Of a stretch of 64,000 bases of DNA, positions 9,212 through 20,053 are shown one piece after another. Location of the stretch: the NCBI GenBank assembly GCA_020544565.1, contig CP078014.1, forward strand, positions 3,288,016 through 3,352,015. Direction: 5' to 3'. Made by a program: the position numbers and the translations under genes. The DNA comes from Bradyrhizobiaceae bacterium (GTDB taxonomy: Bacteria > Pseudomonadota > Alphaproteobacteria > Rhizobiales > Xanthobacteraceae). The notes under the pieces are model-generated. The model searched no databases and was not told the origin of the DNA. It saw only the letters and a program-made list of their open reading frames with translations. Each line of letters begins with the position of its first letter. Positions within the stretch are counted from its first letter, which is position 1.

Positions 9212-10900
9212 GTGATCGGCACCATCAGCTGCAAGACATGCGGATTGAAGACGCTTCTGGGGATTCGCGCCCGGCTCGTGATTCTGGCCCTGATCCTGGT
9301 CGTTCCGCTGATGCTGGACCGCGTCTGGCTGCTGGAAGCCTCGCGCGCCAAGCAGCTCAACCAGGTCGCCAACGAATTGTCCGAACTGGCGAAGCACACC
9401 GCCAACGCCCAGCGCGAAATCATCTCCACCGTGCAGGCGGTGCTGAAATCCTCGGCCTATATCTACGCCACCGCCGCGCACGAGGGCCGCGGCTGCGCCA
9501 TCCTGCGCGCCAGCCTGCGCGTCGATCTGCCCTGGATCCGGAGCCTGTCCATCGTCGGCCCCGACGGCACGATCCAGTGCTCGACCCTGCCGCATATCGT
9601 GGGTTTCCAGGTCGGCGACCGCGACTACATCAAAACCGCGCTCACCCAGCATGAATTCGTGGTCAGCGACTACATCCTGAGCCGCGCCACCGGCCTGCCC
9701 ACCATTATCGCCGCCTATCCGGTCTCCGCCCTCGACGGCGGCCCGCAGCCGGTGGTCGTCGCCGCCATCGACCTGACATGGATGTCGGACATGCTCGCCC
9801 GCCGCGGCGGGCGCGCCGGCGTCTCGGTGTTCCTGGTGGACAGCCGGGGCATCATCCTGGCGGCGCGGCCGGACCAGACGCATCTGATCGGCCAGCAAAT
9901 CAAGGACACCTCGCTGCTGGAAGCGGTCACCCTGCGCGAGATCAATCTCGATCGCGAAGCCGGTTCGATCGCCTTCACCGCCGCGGACGGCGAACGGGAA
10001 GCGGTGTCGTTCGCCCGCGTCGCCGGAACGCGCGCGCGCATGATCGTCACCATGAATCAGGCCGCAATGCTGGGCGACGTCGATCGCGATATCACGACCG
10101 CCTATCTGGAACTGGCGCTGGTGGTGGTCCTCACTTTGCTCGGCGCGTGGTTCGCCAGCGAGCGGCTGATCATCCGACCGATCCGGATCATGACCGAGAT
10201 GACCAACCGCTTCGGCCGCGGCGATCTGACCGCACGCACCACGAGCGCCCGGCTGCCGCGGGAATTCGTACCGCTGGCGCGGGCCTTCAACACCATGGCG
10301 ACGCAGCTTGCCGCGCGCCAGCGTGAAATGATCGCCGCCAACGACCGCCTGACGGTGATCGCCTCGCTCGACATGGTGTCGGGCCTCGCCAACCGCCGCG
10401 GCTTCCAGAGCCGGCTCGATTTCGAATGGATGCGCGCGCTGCAGGAGGGCCACAGCCTGTCGCTGCTGATGATCGACGTCGATCACTTCAAGCAGTTCAA
10501 CGACAGCTACGGCCATCCCGAGGGCGATGCCTGCCTGCGCCGGATGGGCACCGCGCTCACCGCCATCGCCGACGATCATGGCGGCTTCGCCGCCCGCTAT
10601 GGCGGCGAGGAGTTCGGCCTGCTGCTGCCCGGGACCGACGCCGCCGAAGCCCTGCGGGTGGGCGAGATCGTCCGCGCCACCGTGGAACGTCTCGCGATTC
10701 CCCATGTCACCAACCTCGCCCGGGTGGTGACCGTCAGCGTCGGGACCGCCACCGTGGCGCCGGTCGAGTTCCAGCGGCAGGACGACCTGGTGGAGGCAGC
10801 GGATACCGCTCTCTATGCCGCCAAGCGCCGCGGCCGCAACACCGTGGTCGAGCACGCCCCGATCCGGGCCTCCGCGGACATCACGTCACTGGCGGGCTGA
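9212..10900 (+). CDS. Membrane diguanylate cyclase with periplasmic sensor, HAMP and GGDEF domains
   Basis: A 562-residue inner-membrane c-di-GMP synthase. A first membrane helix (IRARLVILALILVVPLML) precedes a ~250-residue periplasmic region resembling a double-Cache sensor. A second helix lies near residues 298-317 (ELALVVVLTLLGAWF), then HAMP (~318-370) and the GGDEF domain with active-site RYGGEEF near residue 465. The RxxD product-inhibition site expected just before the active site is not present (DDHGGFAARYGGEEF), so the enzyme may lack feedback inhibition. The start is GTG 9212. The sensed ligand cannot be told. Confidence 0.93.
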   Translation: MIGTISCKTCGLKTLLGIRARLVILALILVVPLMLDRVWLLEASRAKQLNQVANELSELAKHTANAQREIISTVQAVLKSSAYIYATAAHEGRGCAILRASLRVDLPWIRSLSIVGPDGTIQCSTLPHIVGFQVGDRDYIKTALTQHEFVVSDYILSRATGLPTIIAAYPVSALDGGPQPVVVAAIDLTWMSDMLARRGGRAGVSVFLVDSRGIILAARPDQTHLIGQQIKDTSLLEAVTLREINLDREAGSIAFTAADGEREAVSFARVAGTRARMIVTMNQAAMLGDVDRDITTAYLELALVVVLTLLGAWFASERLIIRPIRIMTEMTNRFGRGDLTARTTSARLPREFVPLARAFNTMATQLAARQREMIAANDRLTVIASLDMVSGLANRRGFQSRLDFEWMRALQEGHSLSLLMIDVDHFKQFNDSYGHPEGDACLRRMGTALTAIADDHGGFAARYGGEEFGLLLPGTDAAEALRVGEIVRATVERLAIPHVTNLARVVTVSVGTATVAPVEFQRQDDLVEAADTALYAAKRRGRNTVVEHAPIRASADITSLAG

Positions 10901-11013
10901 GCGGCCCGCGTGCCTGCCCCGCCGCCAAGGCGTTGACCCGCCGCGGTCTTTTGTGGCTAGTCTGCCGCGCCCTTCCGCTGTTTCCCCCATAATCCTGGCA
11001 GACGACCGATCCG

Positions 11014-13659
11014 ATGAGCACCGAACGCTACAACGCCCGCGAATCCGAACCCCGCTGGCAGAAGCTCTGGGACGAGCAGGCGATTTTCGCCACCCGCAAC
11101 GACGACCCCAGGCCGAAATACTACGTGCTCGAGATGTTCCCCTACCCGTCGGGGCGCATCCACATGGGCCACGTCCGCAATTACACCATGGGCGACGTGG
11201 TGGCGCGCTACATGCGCGCCAAGGGCTTCAACGTGCTGCACCCGATGGGCTGGGACGCCTTCGGCCTGCCGGCCGAGAACGCCGCCATCGAGCGCAAGGT
11301 CGCCCCCAAGGCGTGGACCTACGACAACATCGCCGCGATGAAGAAGCAGCTCCAGACCATGGGGCTGTCGCTCGACTGGACCCGCGAATTCGCCACCTGC
11401 GACCCGAGCTACTATCGCCACCAGCAGCAGATGTTCCTCGACTTCCTCAAGGCGGGGCTGGCCGAGCGCGAGAAGCGCAAGATCAACTGGGACCCGGTGG
11501 ACATGACCGTGCTCGCCAACGAGCAGGTGATCGACGGCCGCGGCTGGCGCTCCGGCGCGCTGGTCGAACAGCGCGAGATGAACCAGTGGGTGTTCAAGAT
11601 CACCAGATACGCCCAGGAGCTGCTCGACGCGCTGGATACGCTCGACCGCTGGCCCGACAAGGTGCGCCTGATGCAGCGCAACTGGATCGGCCGCTCCGAG
11701 GGTCTGCTGATCCGCTTCGCGCTCGACCCGGCCACCGCGCCGAAAGACCCTGAAGGCCGCAGCGACAGCGAGCTGAAGATCTTCACCACCCGCCCCGACA
11801 CCCTGTTCGGCGCGAAGTTCATGGCGATCGCCGCCGACCATCCGCTGGCGCTGGCGGCGGCGAAGACCGATCCCAAGCTCGCCGCCTTCATCGCGGAGGT
11901 GAAGCGTCAGGGCACCGCGCAGGAACTGATCGACACCGCCGAGAAGCAGGGCTTCGACACCGGCATCCGGGCGGTGCATCCGTTCGATCCCGCGTGGAAG
12001 CTGCCGGTCTATGTCGCCAATTTTGTGCTGATGGAATACGGCACCGGCGCGATCTTCGGCTGCCCCGCGCACGACCAGCGCGACCTCGACTTCGTCAACA
12101 AATACAACCTCGGCAATACGCCGGTGGTGTGCCCCGAGGGCCAGGACCCGGCCAGCTTCGTCATCACCGACACCGCCTTCGACGGCGAAGGCCGGATGAT
12201 CAACTCGCGCTTCCTCGACGGCATGACCATCGAAGCCGCCAAGGAAGAGGTGGCAAAGCGGCTCGAAGGCGAGATGCGCGGCGGCTCCCCCGTCGCCGAG
12301 CGGCAGGTCAACTTCCGCCTGCGCGACTGGGGCATCTCGCGCCAGCGCTACTGGGGCTGCCCGATCCCGGTGATCCATTGCCCCAGTTGCGGCGTGGTGC
12401 CGGTGCCGGCGCAGGATCTGCCGGTGGTGCTGCCGGAGGACGTCACCTTCGACAAGCCGGGCAACGCGCTCGATCATCATCCGACCTGGAAGCACGTCGC
12501 CTGCCCGACATGCGGCGGCAAGGCCCAGCGCGAAACCGACACCATGGACACCTTCGTCGATTCGTCGTGGTACTTTGCGCGCTTCACCGATCCATGGAAC
12601 GACAGCGCGCCGACGACACCGGCCGTCGTCAACCGCATGATGCCGGTGGACCAGTATATCGGCGGCGTCGAGCATGCCATTCTGCACCTGCTCTATTCGC
12701 GCTTCTTCACCCGCGCCATGAAGGCCACCGGCCACATCGCCATGGACGAGCCGTTCGCCGGCATGTTCACCCAGGGCATGGTGGTGCACGAGACCTACAA
12801 GACGAAGGACGGCGCCTGGGCCGCCCCGAGCGAGATCCGGATCGAGGGCATGGGCGACCAGCGCCATGCCACGCTGCTCGCCAATGGCGAGGCGGTGGAG
12901 ATCGGCTCCATCGAGAAGATGTCGAAGTCCAAGCGCAACACCGTCGACCCCGACGACATCATCGGCACCTACGGCGCCGACACCGCGCGCTGGTTCATGC
13001 TGTCGGATTCGCCGCCCGACCGCGACGTGATCTGGAGCGAGGAAGGCGTGCAGGGCGCGAGCCGCTTCGTCCAGCGCATCTGGCGGCTGGTGAACGCCGC
13101 GGTCGCCCATCTGCCGGCCCCGGGCGCGGCGCTGCGCGACGATGACGCCGCCGCGCTGGCGTTGCGGCGGCTGTCCCACCGCACCCTGGCGGACGTCTCC
13201 GCCGCCATCGAGCGGCTGCGCTTCAACACCGCCATCGCCAAACTCTACGCTTTCGTCGGCGGCCTCGCCGAGATCGTCGACGCCCCGGCCAAGCCGCTGG
13301 CCGGCAACCCCGCGCTGGCCGCCGCCGCCCGCGAGGCGCTCGACATGCTGGCGCGGATGATTTCGCCGATGATGCCGCATCTGGCGGAACAATGCTGGCA
13401 GGTGCTGGGCCATCGGGACCTGGTGTCGCAGGCGGATTGGCCACAGATTCAGCCCGATTTGCTGGTGGATGACACCATGACCCTGCCGGTGCAGGTCAAC
13501 GGCAAGAAGCGCGCCGATGTCACGGTGGCCCGAAATGCCGCGAATCCGGAAATTGAGGCTGCCGTTTTGGCGCTCGATGCGATAAAAACGGCGCTGGACG
13601 GGAAGCCGCCCCGCAAGGTGATCGTGGTTCCGCAAAGGATCGTGAATGTCGTGGTTTGA
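11014..13659 (+). CDS. leuS: Leucine--tRNA ligase
   Basis: An 881-residue class I aminoacyl-tRNA synthetase that charges tRNA-Leu. The HIGH-type motif HMGH is at residues 50-53 and the KMSKS loop ([12 protein letters not shown]) near residue 635. Between them lie the CP1 editing domain and the zinc-binding Cys pairs CPSC and CPTC (near residues 455 and 495). The anticodon-binding and C-terminal domains follow ([24 protein letters not shown]). Length is normal. The stop codon overlaps the lptE start by 14 bp, giving a leuS-lptE-holA unit as in many proteobacteria. Confidence 0.98.
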   Translation: MSTERYNARESEPRWQKLWDEQAIFATRNDDPRPKYYVLEMFPYPSGRIHMGHVRNYTMGDVVARYMRAKGFNVLHPMGWDAFGLPAENAAIERKVAPKAWTYDNIAAMKKQLQTMGLSLDWTREFATCDPSYYRHQQQMFLDFLKAGLAEREKRKINWDPVDMTVLANEQVIDGRGWRSGALVEQREMNQWVFKITRYAQELLDALDTLDRWPDKVRLMQRNWIGRSEGLLIRFALDPATAPKDPEGRSDSELKIFTTRPDTLFGAKFMAIAADHPLALAAAKTDPKLAAFIAEVKRQGTAQELIDTAEKQGFDTGIRAVHPFDPAWKLPVYVANFVLMEYGTGAIFGCPAHDQRDLDFVNKYNLGNTPVVCPEGQDPASFVITDTAFDGEGRMINSRFLDGMTIEAAKEEVAKRLEGEMRGGSPVAERQVNFRLRDWGISRQRYWGCPIPVIHCPSCGVVPVPAQDLPVVLPEDVTFDKPGNALDHHPTWKHVACPTCGGKAQRETDTMDTFVDSSWYFARFTDPWNDSAPTTPAVVNRMMPVDQYIGGVEHAILHLLYSRFFTRAMKATGHIAMDEPFAGMFTQGMVVHETYKTKDGAWAAPSEIRIEGMGDQRHATLLANGEAVEIGSIEKMSKSKRNTVDPDDIIGTYGADTARWFMLSDSPPDRDVIWSEEGVQGASRFVQRIWRLVNAAVAHLPAPGAALRDDDAAALALRRLSHRTLADVSAAIERLRFNTAIAKLYAFVGGLAEIVDAPAKPLAGNPALAAAAREALDMLARMISPMMPHLAEQCWQVLGHRDLVSQADWPQIQPDLLVDDTMTLPVQVNGKKRADVTVARNAANPEIEAAVLALDAIKTALDGKPPRKVIVVPQRIVNVVV

Positions 13660-14200
13660 TGCGCGCATCGCCGCCCGGCTGATGGCCGTGGCGGTGCTGG
13701 CGGCCCTGACGGCCGGATGCTTCCGGCCGATGTATGCCGAGCGCGGCCCGGACGGGGATTCGGCGCTGCGGACCAAGCTGTCGGGCGTCGAGGTTCCGCC
13801 GCTCAACCTGCCCAACGGATCGCGCGAGGCGCGCCTCGGCGTGGAAATCCGCAACGCGCTGATGTTCAGCATGTACGGCGCCGCGACCGGCGGGCCGCCG
13901 ACCCATCAGCTCAAGCTGCGCATCACCACCAACCGGCTGTCGGTGCTGGTCGATCCCACCACCGCGCGCGCCGACCTCGAAAATTACGGCATCGACGCCG
14001 TCTACGAATTACGCGACATCGCCACCGACAAGGTGGTGCTGACCGGAACCACGTTCGCGCGGGTGTCCTACGACATTCCCGGACAGCAGCAGCGCTTCGC
14101 CCGCTCGCGCGCGCTGCGCGATGCCGAGGACCGCGCCGCCCAGGTGATCGCCGACAACATCAGCCAGCGCCTCGCATCCTTCTTCGTCGCCGGCACGTAA
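13646..14200 (+). CDS. lptE: LPS-assembly lipoprotein LptE
   Basis: A 184-residue lipoprotein. The signal peptide ends in lipobox LTAGC with the lipidated cysteine at residue 25, followed by FRPMYAE as usual for the family. LptE plugs the LptD barrel and helps place lipopolysaccharide in the outer leaflet. It starts inside the last 14 bp of leuS and precedes holA by 12 bp, the conserved leuS-lptE-holA arrangement, so translational coupling is likely. Confidence 0.93.
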   Translation: MSWFDARIAARLMAVAVLAALTAGCFRPMYAERGPDGDSALRTKLSGVEVPPLNLPNGSREARLGVEIRNALMFSMYGAATGGPPTHQLKLRITTNRLSVLVDPTTARADLENYGIDAVYELRDIATDKVVLTGTTFARVSYDIPGQQQRFARSRALRDAEDRAAQVIADNISQRLASFFVAGT

Positions 14201-14212
14201 CGGCGGCCGGCG

Positions 14213-15241
14213 ATGGTCGCGCTACGCGGCAAGGAGATCGACGCGTTTCTCGCCCGGCCCGATCCGGCGCGGCCGATCATCCTGCTCTATGGCCCCGACG
14301 GCGGCCTGGTGCGCGAACGCGCCGACGCGCTGATGGCCTCGGCGGTGGACGATCCGAGCGATCCCTTCTCCCTGATCCGCATCGACGGCGACGACCTCGC
14401 CGCCGAGCCGTCGCGGCTGGTGGACGAGGCCATGACCGTGCCGCTGTTCGGCGGCCGCCGCGCCATCCGCGTCCGCGCCGGTTCGCGCAGTTTCGCCGCC
14501 GGCGTCGAGACCCTCGCCGGGATGGACGTCAGGGATTGCCGCATCGTCATCGAGGCCGGCGAATTGCGGCCGGACGCGCCGCTGCGCAAGGCTTGCGAGA
14601 AGGCGAAATCGGCGGTGGCCATCGCCTGCTACGCCGACACCGGACGCGACCTCGCGCGCCTGATCGACGAGGAACTGGGCGCTTCCAATTTGCGGATCGC
14701 GCCGGACGCGCGCGCGGCGCTGACGTCGCTGCTCGGCGGCGACCGCCAGGCATCGCGCAACGAATTGCGCAAGCTCGCGCTCTATGCCCACGGCCGTGGT
14801 GAGATCGGTATCGACGACATCGCCGCCATCGTCACCGACGCCTCCGGGCTCGGCCTCGATCCGATCATCGATTGCGCCTTCGCCGGACGGCCGGCCGAGG
14901 TCGAGACCGCCTTCGCCAAGGCGATGGCGGCAGGCGTCCATCCCGGCCTGATCATGATGTCGGCGCAGCGCCATGCCGCCTCGCTGCACAAGGCGCGGCT
15001 CACTGCCGACGACGGCCGCGGCGAAACCGCCGCGGTGGACAGCGCCTTTCCGCGCCTGCATTTCTCGCGCAAGGGACTGGTGGAGACTGCGTTGCGACAA
15101 GCCAGCGCCGAGCGCCTGGCGCGGATCATTGCACAACTTGGCGACGCCGCCCTCGACATGCGCAAGCAGCCGGCGCTGGCGGAAGCGATCGCCCAGCGCG
15201 CGCTGCTGGCCATCGCCGCGAATGCGCGGCGGCGGGGCTGA
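14213..15241 (+). CDS. holA: DNA polymerase III subunit delta
   Basis: A 342-residue clamp-loader subunit that opens the beta clamp. Family marks are the N-terminal LLYGPDGGLVRERADAL region (a P-loop relic), the VPLFGGRRAIRVR beta-binding segment, and the helical C-terminal collar. It is the last gene of the leuS-lptE-holA unit and converges with parB across a 244-bp gap filled by repeats. Confidence 0.95.
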   Translation: MVALRGKEIDAFLARPDPARPIILLYGPDGGLVRERADALMASAVDDPSDPFSLIRIDGDDLAAEPSRLVDEAMTVPLFGGRRAIRVRAGSRSFAAGVETLAGMDVRDCRIVIEAGELRPDAPLRKACEKAKSAVAIACYADTGRDLARLIDEELGASNLRIAPDARAALTSLLGGDRQASRNELRKLALYAHGRGEIGIDDIAAIVTDASGLGLDPIIDCAFAGRPAEVETAFAKAMAAGVHPGLIMMSAQRHAASLHKARLTADDGRGETAAVDSAFPRLHFSRKGLVETALRQASAERLARIIAQLGDAALDMRKQPALAEAIAQRALLAIAANARRRG

Positions 15242-15284
15242 TTCTCAACGCGTCGTGACGGTGGCGGAGCGTGGGCGTTAGCTT

Positions 15285-15454
15285 GTGTCCCGGGCGCGTT
15301 GCAGCGGTGCAACGCAGAATCGGACCGTCGCAACCACGATGCAGATATCGTCTCCGCGACGGCCCCGGCTCAGCGGCGCATCGCCAGAGCGCTGCACCGC
15401 GTCCGGAGCAAGGAGGCGACTGGATTGCGTCAGCGCTGATGCGCGCGCAATGAC
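15285..15454. repeat. Interspersed palindromic repeat, family C copy C1, with a partial family A element
   Basis: GTGTCCCGGGCGCGTTGCAG on the left and CTGCACCGCGTCCGGAGCA on the right are imperfect inverted arms, shared with copies at 59720 and 61245. Next to it, 15418-15454 contains a shortened family A unit (TGGATTGC ... GCAATGAC). The pair fills the gap between the convergent holA and parB genes. Confidence 0.8.
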
Positions 15455-15485
15455 GGCGAGCTGTCGCGGGAAAACTCGCGGGCGC

Positions 15486-16370
15486 CTATCGCCCGGCTTC
15501 GAGCCGCCGCAGGATCTCGTCGAGCTGATCCAGATCCTTGTACTTGATCTGCACCACGCCGCCGGGATCGCGGTGATCGACGCTGACCTTGAGCCCGAGC
15601 ACGTCGCTGACGCGTTTCTCCAGCGCCAGCGTGTCGGCGTCCTTGGCGGCCGCTGCCGCGCGGGCCTTGTGCGGCTTACGCTCCGGCACGCCCTGGTCAT
15701 GCGCCAGCGCCTCGGCCTGCCGCACCGACAGACCCTCTTCGACGATGCGCTTCGCCGCGGCGCTGGCATCGTCCACGCCGATCAGCGCGCGGGCGTGGCC
15801 GGCCGACAACTTGCCGTCGGTGACGAGGGCCTGCACATCCGCCGGCAGCTTGGTGAGGCGCATCATGTTGGCGACATGGCTGCGGCTCTTGCCGACCAGC
15901 TTCGCGATATCCTCGGCGCTGTGTTTGTAGGTGTCGGCGAGGGCGTGATAGCCCTGCGCTTCCTCCATGGCGTTGAGGTCGGCGCGCTGCACGTTCTCGA
16001 TGATGGCGATTTCGAGCGCCGCGCTGTCGCTCACCTCGATGGTGACGATCGGCACCTCGTGCAGGCCGGCGCGCTGCGACGCGCGCCAGCGCCGCTCGCC
16101 GGCGATGATCTCGAAGCGATCCTGCGCGCCCTTCACCGGACGCACCACGATGGGCTGGATCACGCCGTGCTGCTTGATCGATGACGACAGCTCGGCCAGG
16201 TCGTCCTCCGAGAACGCCCGGCGCGGGTTGCGCGGATTGGCCTTGAGGAATTCGATCGGCACCTTGCGCTGCGCGCGGCCGGGGCGCTCGACATGAGCCG
16301 CCTCGCCGCCGACATCGCCAATCAGACTCGCCAGACCGCGACCCAGTCGCGAACGCGTCTCGTCGGCCAT
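15486..16370 (-). CDS. parB: Chromosome partitioning protein ParB
   Basis: A 294-residue ParB CTPase clamp that loads at parS and spreads on origin-proximal DNA. The start is ATG 16370 (MADETRSRLGRGLASLIGD), as this N-terminus interacts with ParA in the family; upstream codons in the same frame look non-coding. Marks are the CTP-binding box around GERRWRASQRAG, the parS-reading HTH region KSRSHVANMMRLTKLP, and a C-terminal dimerisation domain. Three parS-like sites lie 1.7-3.8 kb upstream, in and around rsmG, mnmG and mnmE. Confidence 0.97.
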   Translation of the reverse strand: MADETRSRLGRGLASLIGDVGGEAAHVERPGRAQRKVPIEFLKANPRNPRRAFSEDDLAELSSSIKQHGVIQPIVVRPVKGAQDRFEIIAGERRWRASQRAGLHEVPIVTIEVSDSAALEIAIIENVQRADLNAMEEAQGYHALADTYKHSAEDIAKLVGKSRSHVANMMRLTKLPADVQALVTDGKLSAGHARALIGVDDASAAAKRIVEEGLSVRQAEALAHDQGVPERKPHKARAAAAAKDADTLALEKRVSDVLGLKVSVDHRDPGGVVQIKYKDLDQLDEILRRLEAGR

Positions 16371-16449
16371 CGCCTGCTCCCTCGGATTCAACTCACGCAC
16401 TCCAGACCAAACCAAGTTTCGAACGACGAACTGAAAATCGCCGCTGTTT

Positions 16450-16531
16450 GTCATTGCGAGGAGCGAAGCGACGAAGCAATCCAGTTTCGACTTTCACAGG
16501 AATGGATTGCTCCGCTTCGCTTGCAATGACG
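16450..16531. repeat. Interspersed palindromic repeat, family A, copy A2
   Basis: GTCATTGCGAGGAGCGAAGC on the left and GCTTCGCTTGCAATGAC on the right are near-perfect inverted arms around GAAGCAATCC / GGATTGCTCC blocks. It sits in the parA-parB gap (both minus strand), where it could reduce read-through from parA into parB. Confidence 0.88.
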
Positions 16532-16549
16532 GCGGATACCAATATGCGG

Positions 16550-17407
16550 TCAATGCGACCGCAACTCGCGCTCGCGCTGGATCACTTCGGTGGCGAGCTT
16601 GAGATAGGCTTCGCTGCCAACGCATTTGAGATCGTAGACCAAGACCGGCTTGCCATAGGACGGCGCTTCGGAAATGCGCACGTTGCGCGGGATCATGGTG
16701 TCGTAGACCTTGTCGCCCATGAACTGGCGCACGTCGGCGACGACCTGGTTCGACAGGTTGTTGCGCGAGTCGAACATGGTCATCACGATGCCGTGGATCG
16801 ACAGCGTCGGGTTGAGGGTGGAGCGCACCTGCTCCACCGTCTGCAGCAGTTGCGACAGACCTTCCAATGCGAAGAACTCGCACTGCAGCGGCACCAGAAT
16901 CGCGTGCGCCGCCGCCATCGCATTCACGGTGATGAGATTGAGCGACGGCGGGCAGTCGATCAGCACATAGGTGTAATCGGAGTCCGGGGCGACGTTGACG
17001 TTGAGCTCGGCGATGGCGTCGCGCAGGCGGAAGGCGCGGTCGCGGGTGGTGCCGAGCTCGAGCTCGAGGCCGGACAGGTCCATGGTGGAGGCAGCGATAT
17101 GCAGCCGCGGCACCGCCGTCGGCGTGATCGCCTCGCGCAGCTTCGCCTCGCCGACCAGCACGTCGTAGGTCGAGCAGTTGCGGTTGCGGCGGTCGATGCC
17201 GAGGCCCGTGGAGGCATTGCCCTGCGGATCGAGGTCGACGATCAGCACCCGCTCGCCGATGGCGGCCAGCGCCGTGCCGAGGTTGATGGCGGTGGTGGTC
17301 TTGCCGACCCCGCCTTTCTGGTTGGCGAGGGCGAGGATGCGCGGATGGCCGGGTGCTGCCTCCGGCGCGGCGTCCCTGTCCTGAAAAACCTTGTCGATAT
17401 CGATCAT
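16550..17407 (-). CDS. parA: Chromosome partitioning ATPase ParA
   Basis: A 285-residue deviant-Walker ATPase that moves ParB-parS complexes. The Walker A motif KGGVGKTTTA occupies residues 31-40, and the Walker B region LIDCPPSLNLITVNAM follows mid-protein. The N-terminal ~20 residues are a short Soj-like extension. The gene is preceded by a short leader with TGCA-rich motifs also found before mnmE. It follows rsmG by 52 bp and precedes parB, the conserved gidA-gidB-parA-parB order. Confidence 0.97.
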   Translation of the reverse strand: MIDIDKVFQDRDAAPEAAPGHPRILALANQKGGVGKTTTAINLGTALAAIGERVLIVDLDPQGNASTGLGIDRRNRNCSTYDVLVGEAKLREAITPTAVPRLHIAASTMDLSGLELELGTTRDRAFRLRDAIAELNVNVAPDSDYTYVLIDCPPSLNLITVNAMAAAHAILVPLQCEFFALEGLSQLLQTVEQVRSTLNPTLSIHGIVMTMFDSRNNLSNQVVADVRQFMGDKVYDTMIPRNVRISEAPSYGKPVLVYDLKCVGSEAYLKLATEVIQRERELRSH

Positions 17408-17417
17408 GTCCGTAATC

Positions 17418-17441
17418 CGCCTATATTGCAGTGCAGCATTT
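17418..17441 (-). promoter_or_regulatory. TGCA-rich motif in the parA promoter, shared with mnmE
   Basis: On the minus strand the segment reads ATGCTGCACTGCAATATAGG, just before the parA start. The elements GCAATATAGG and AAAATGCTGC recur before mnmE (21664-21690). It resembles an inverted TGC-N-GCA operator. A PhaR-like regulator, whose sites are TGC/GCA-rich, is one guess; the regulator is unknown. Confidence 0.4.
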
Positions 17442-17459
17442 TATTGGTGTCGATTGTCG

Positions 17460-18116
17460 TCAGCAGCGGTCGATGGCATCCAGCGCCACGATCCATCCCT
17501 CGCCCGGCGTGCGGCTGGGGAACAAACGCGGTGCAATCTTCCAGTATTTAGTAGCTTCCGTCAATTCAGACTCTACATCTTGACCCTTCAGGAACAGCGC
17601 CATCGCCCCGCCCCTGACCAGCGGTTCCGCATAGCCCAGCAGCATATGTAGGGGAGCCACCGCGCGGGCGGTGACGCAATCGATCGGCTCGCGCAAGCTA
17701 TCCACATAATCCCCGATGTCGGCGAGGATAACCCTGCCCGCGCCGCCGGTCACCCGCAGCGCCTCGCGCAGGAACGCCGCCTTCTTGGCGTTGCGCTCCA
17801 CCAGACGGATGGACGCGCCGTCACGCTCGGCCAGCGCGCAGGCCAACACCACGCCGGGAAAGCCGCCGCCGCTGCCGAAATCGAGCCAGCGCGTCGCCGC
17901 AGGCGCGAGGTCGAGCAGTTGCAGCGAATCGGCAATGTGCCGGGTCCAGAGCTGCGGCAAGGTGGACGGCGCGACCAGATTGGTCTTGGCCTGCCATTGC
18001 AGCAGCAGCTCAACATAACGGTCGAGCCGTTCTTCCGTTTCACGTGAAACAGGGGTCAGCGCCAGCGCGGCCGCCTTGTCCGACGCCGGAATGGATGTGA
18101 CAGCCGGTTTGGCCAT
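17460..18116 (-). CDS. rsmG: 16S rRNA (guanine-527-N7)-methyltransferase RsmG (GidB)
   Basis: A 218-residue SAM-dependent Rossmann methyltransferase that makes m7G527 in 16S rRNA; loss of the family enzyme gives low-level streptomycin resistance. The SAM-binding loop LDFGSGGGFPGVVLA lies near residues 84-98. A parS-like site (18036-18051) lies inside its 5' coding part and contributes the VSRETEE-encoding codons. It follows mnmG by 10 bp and is surely co-transcribed. Confidence 0.97.
   Translation of the reverse strand: MAKPAVTSIPASDKAAALALTPVSRETEERLDRYVELLLQWQAKTNLVAPSTLPQLWTRHIADSLQLLDLAPAATRWLDFGSGGGFPGVVLACALAERDGASIRLVERNAKKAAFLREALRVTGGAGRVILADIGDYVDSLREPIDCVTARAVAPLHMLLGYAEPLVRGGAMALFLKGQDVESELTEATKYWKIAPRLFPSRTPGEGWIVALDAIDRC
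18036..18051. promoter_or_regulatory. parS site 1, inside rsmG
   Basis: CGTTTCACGTGAAACA matches the parS palindrome TGTTTCACGTGAAACA at 15 of 16 positions. It is the ParB-loading centromere sequence, here embedded in the rsmG reading frame. Confidence 0.85.
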
Positions 18117-18126
18117 GGCTATTCCC

Positions 18127-19998
18127 TCAGGCCGAAACCGACGATGCGCGGCGCTGCTCCCGGCGCAGATAGGCCGCGAGGATCGCCAGCGCCGCCGGGG
18201 TCATGGCCTCGATCCGCCCCGCCTGCCCGATGGTCCGGGGCCGGGCCTGCTCCAGCTTGTGCCGGGCCTCGTTGGACAGGCCAGGCACCTGGCTGTAGTC
18301 GACGCCGGTCAGCACCAGCCCCTCGTCGCGGCGGAAGGCGGCGACGTCGGCGGCCTGACGCGCCAGATAGACGTCGTATTTGGCGTCGATTTCCAGATGC
18401 TCGGCGATGGTCGGTTCGATCGCGCCGAGCTGCGGCCAGATCGCGCAGACCTGAGCCCAGCCCACCTCGGGATAGGCCAGCATCTCGAACGCGGTGCGGC
18501 GCTGGCCGTCGCGATTGAGCGACAACCCGTGGCGGCCGGCTTCATTGGGCGTCACCGACAGCGATTGCGCCAGCGATTTCGCCGCCTTGAGCGCCTCCAT
18601 CTTGGTCGCATGAAACACCGCCCTGGCGGGGCCGACGCAGCCCAGCGCAAGGCCACGGTCGGTGAGTCGCTGGTCGGCGTTGTCGGCCCGCAGGGTCAGG
18701 CGATATTCGGCCCGCGAAGTGAACATCCGGTACGGCTCGGTGATACCGCGCGACGTGAGATCGTCGATCATCACCCCGAGATAGCCCTCGGCGCGGTCGA
18801 ACATCACCGGATCGCCGCCCCCGGCCACCAGCGCGGCGTTCAGCCCCGCCACCAGCCCCTGCGCGGCGGCTTCTTCATAGCCAGTGGTGCCGTTGATCTG
18901 GCCGGCGAGGAACAGCCCGGGCATCCGCCGGGTCTGCAGGGTCGGGTCGAGTTCGCGCGGATCGACATGGTCGTATTCGATGGCATAGCCGGGACGGACC
19001 ATCCGCACCCGCTCCAGCCCTGGAATCGTCGCCAGAATGGCGCGCTGGACCTCCTCCGGCAGCGAGGTGGAAACGCCGTTGGGATAGACCGTGGTGTCGT
19101 CGAGCCCTTCCGGCTCCAGGAAGATCTGATGGCCGTCGCGGTCGCCGAAGCGAACGATCTTGTCCTCGATGGACGGGCAATAGCGCGGCCCGGTGCTGGT
19201 GATCTGGCCGGAATACATCGGGGAGCGATGGACATTGGCGCGGATGACGTCGTGGGTCGCCGTGGTGGTGCGGGTGATGCCGCACTGGATCTGCGGCGTG
19301 GTCACCCGCTCCGTCAGCACCGAGAACGCCTCGATGGGATCGTCGCCCGGCTGCATCTCCACCGCCGACCAGTCGATGGTCGCGCCATCAAGGCGCGGCG
19401 GCGTCCCGGTCTTGAGCCGGCCCAAAGTGAAGCCGATCCGCTCGAACGACCGCGACAGCCCCAGCGCCGGGGCTTCGCCGACCCGCCCGGCCGGCCAGTT
19501 CTTCTCGCCAAGATGGATCAAGCCGCGCAGGAAGGTGCCGGTGGTCACCACCACCGCCCCGGCGACCAGTTCCCGGCCGTCGGTGAGGCGAACGCCGCCG
19601 ATGCGGCCGTCCGCCAAAAGAAATTCGTCCGCCTCGCCCTCGATCACGGTCAGGTTCGCGGTATCGCGGATCGCCGCCTGCATCGCCTCGGCATAGAGCC
19701 TGCGGTCGATCTGGGCGCGGGGGCCGCGTACCGCCGGCCCCTTGCGCCGGTTCAGCACCCGGAACTGGATGCCGCCCCGGTCCGCCACCCGTGCCATCAG
19801 GCCGTCGAGGGCATCGATTTCCCGCACCAGATGGCCCTTGCCGAGGCCGCCGATGGCGGGATTGCACGACATCGCCCCAATAGTGGCGAACTGGTGGGTC
19901 ACCAGCGCGGTCCTCGCGCCCATGCGCGCCGCCGCCGCCGCGGCTTCGCAGCCGGCGTGGCCTCCCCCGATCACGATGACATCGAATGGCGTGGACAT
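18127..19998 (-). CDS. mnmG: tRNA uridine-5-carboxymethylaminomethyl modification enzyme MnmG (GidA)
   Basis: A 623-residue FAD enzyme that with MnmE makes cmnm5U at the wobble base of several tRNAs. The FAD-binding [10 protein letters not shown] loop is at residues 11-20. The GidA signatures [15 protein letters not shown] and [21 protein letters not shown] are present, as is the C-terminal helical tRNA-binding domain. ATG 19998 ([13 protein letters not shown]) is chosen over a longer frame that runs through a parS site. It follows mnmE, its partner, and precedes rsmG. Confidence 0.98.
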   Translation of the reverse strand: MSTPFDVIVIGGGHAGCEAAAAAARMGARTALVTHQFATIGAMSCNPAIGGLGKGHLVREIDALDGLMARVADRGGIQFRVLNRRKGPAVRGPRAQIDRRLYAEAMQAAIRDTANLTVIEGEADEFLLADGRIGGVRLTDGRELVAGAVVVTTGTFLRGLIHLGEKNWPAGRVGEAPALGLSRSFERIGFTLGRLKTGTPPRLDGATIDWSAVEMQPGDDPIEAFSVLTERVTTPQIQCGITRTTTATHDVIRANVHRSPMYSGQITSTGPRYCPSIEDKIVRFGDRDGHQIFLEPEGLDDTTVYPNGVSTSLPEEVQRAILATIPGLERVRMVRPGYAIEYDHVDPRELDPTLQTRRMPGLFLAGQINGTTGYEEAAAQGLVAGLNAALVAGGGDPVMFDRAEGYLGVMIDDLTSRGITEPYRMFTSRAEYRLTLRADNADQRLTDRGLALGCVGPARAVFHATKMEALKAAKSLAQSLSVTPNEAGRHGLSLNRDGQRRTAFEMLAYPEVGWAQVCAIWPQLGAIEPTIAEHLEIDAKYDVYLARQAADVAAFRRDEGLVLTGVDYSQVPGLSNEARHKLEQARPRTIGQAGRIEAMTPAALAILAAYLRREQRRASSVSA

Positions 19999-20053
19999 CG
20001 GCGACCTTCTATCGCCTCGTGGCTTCAGCGAAAAGACGGAAATACGATGCAGG

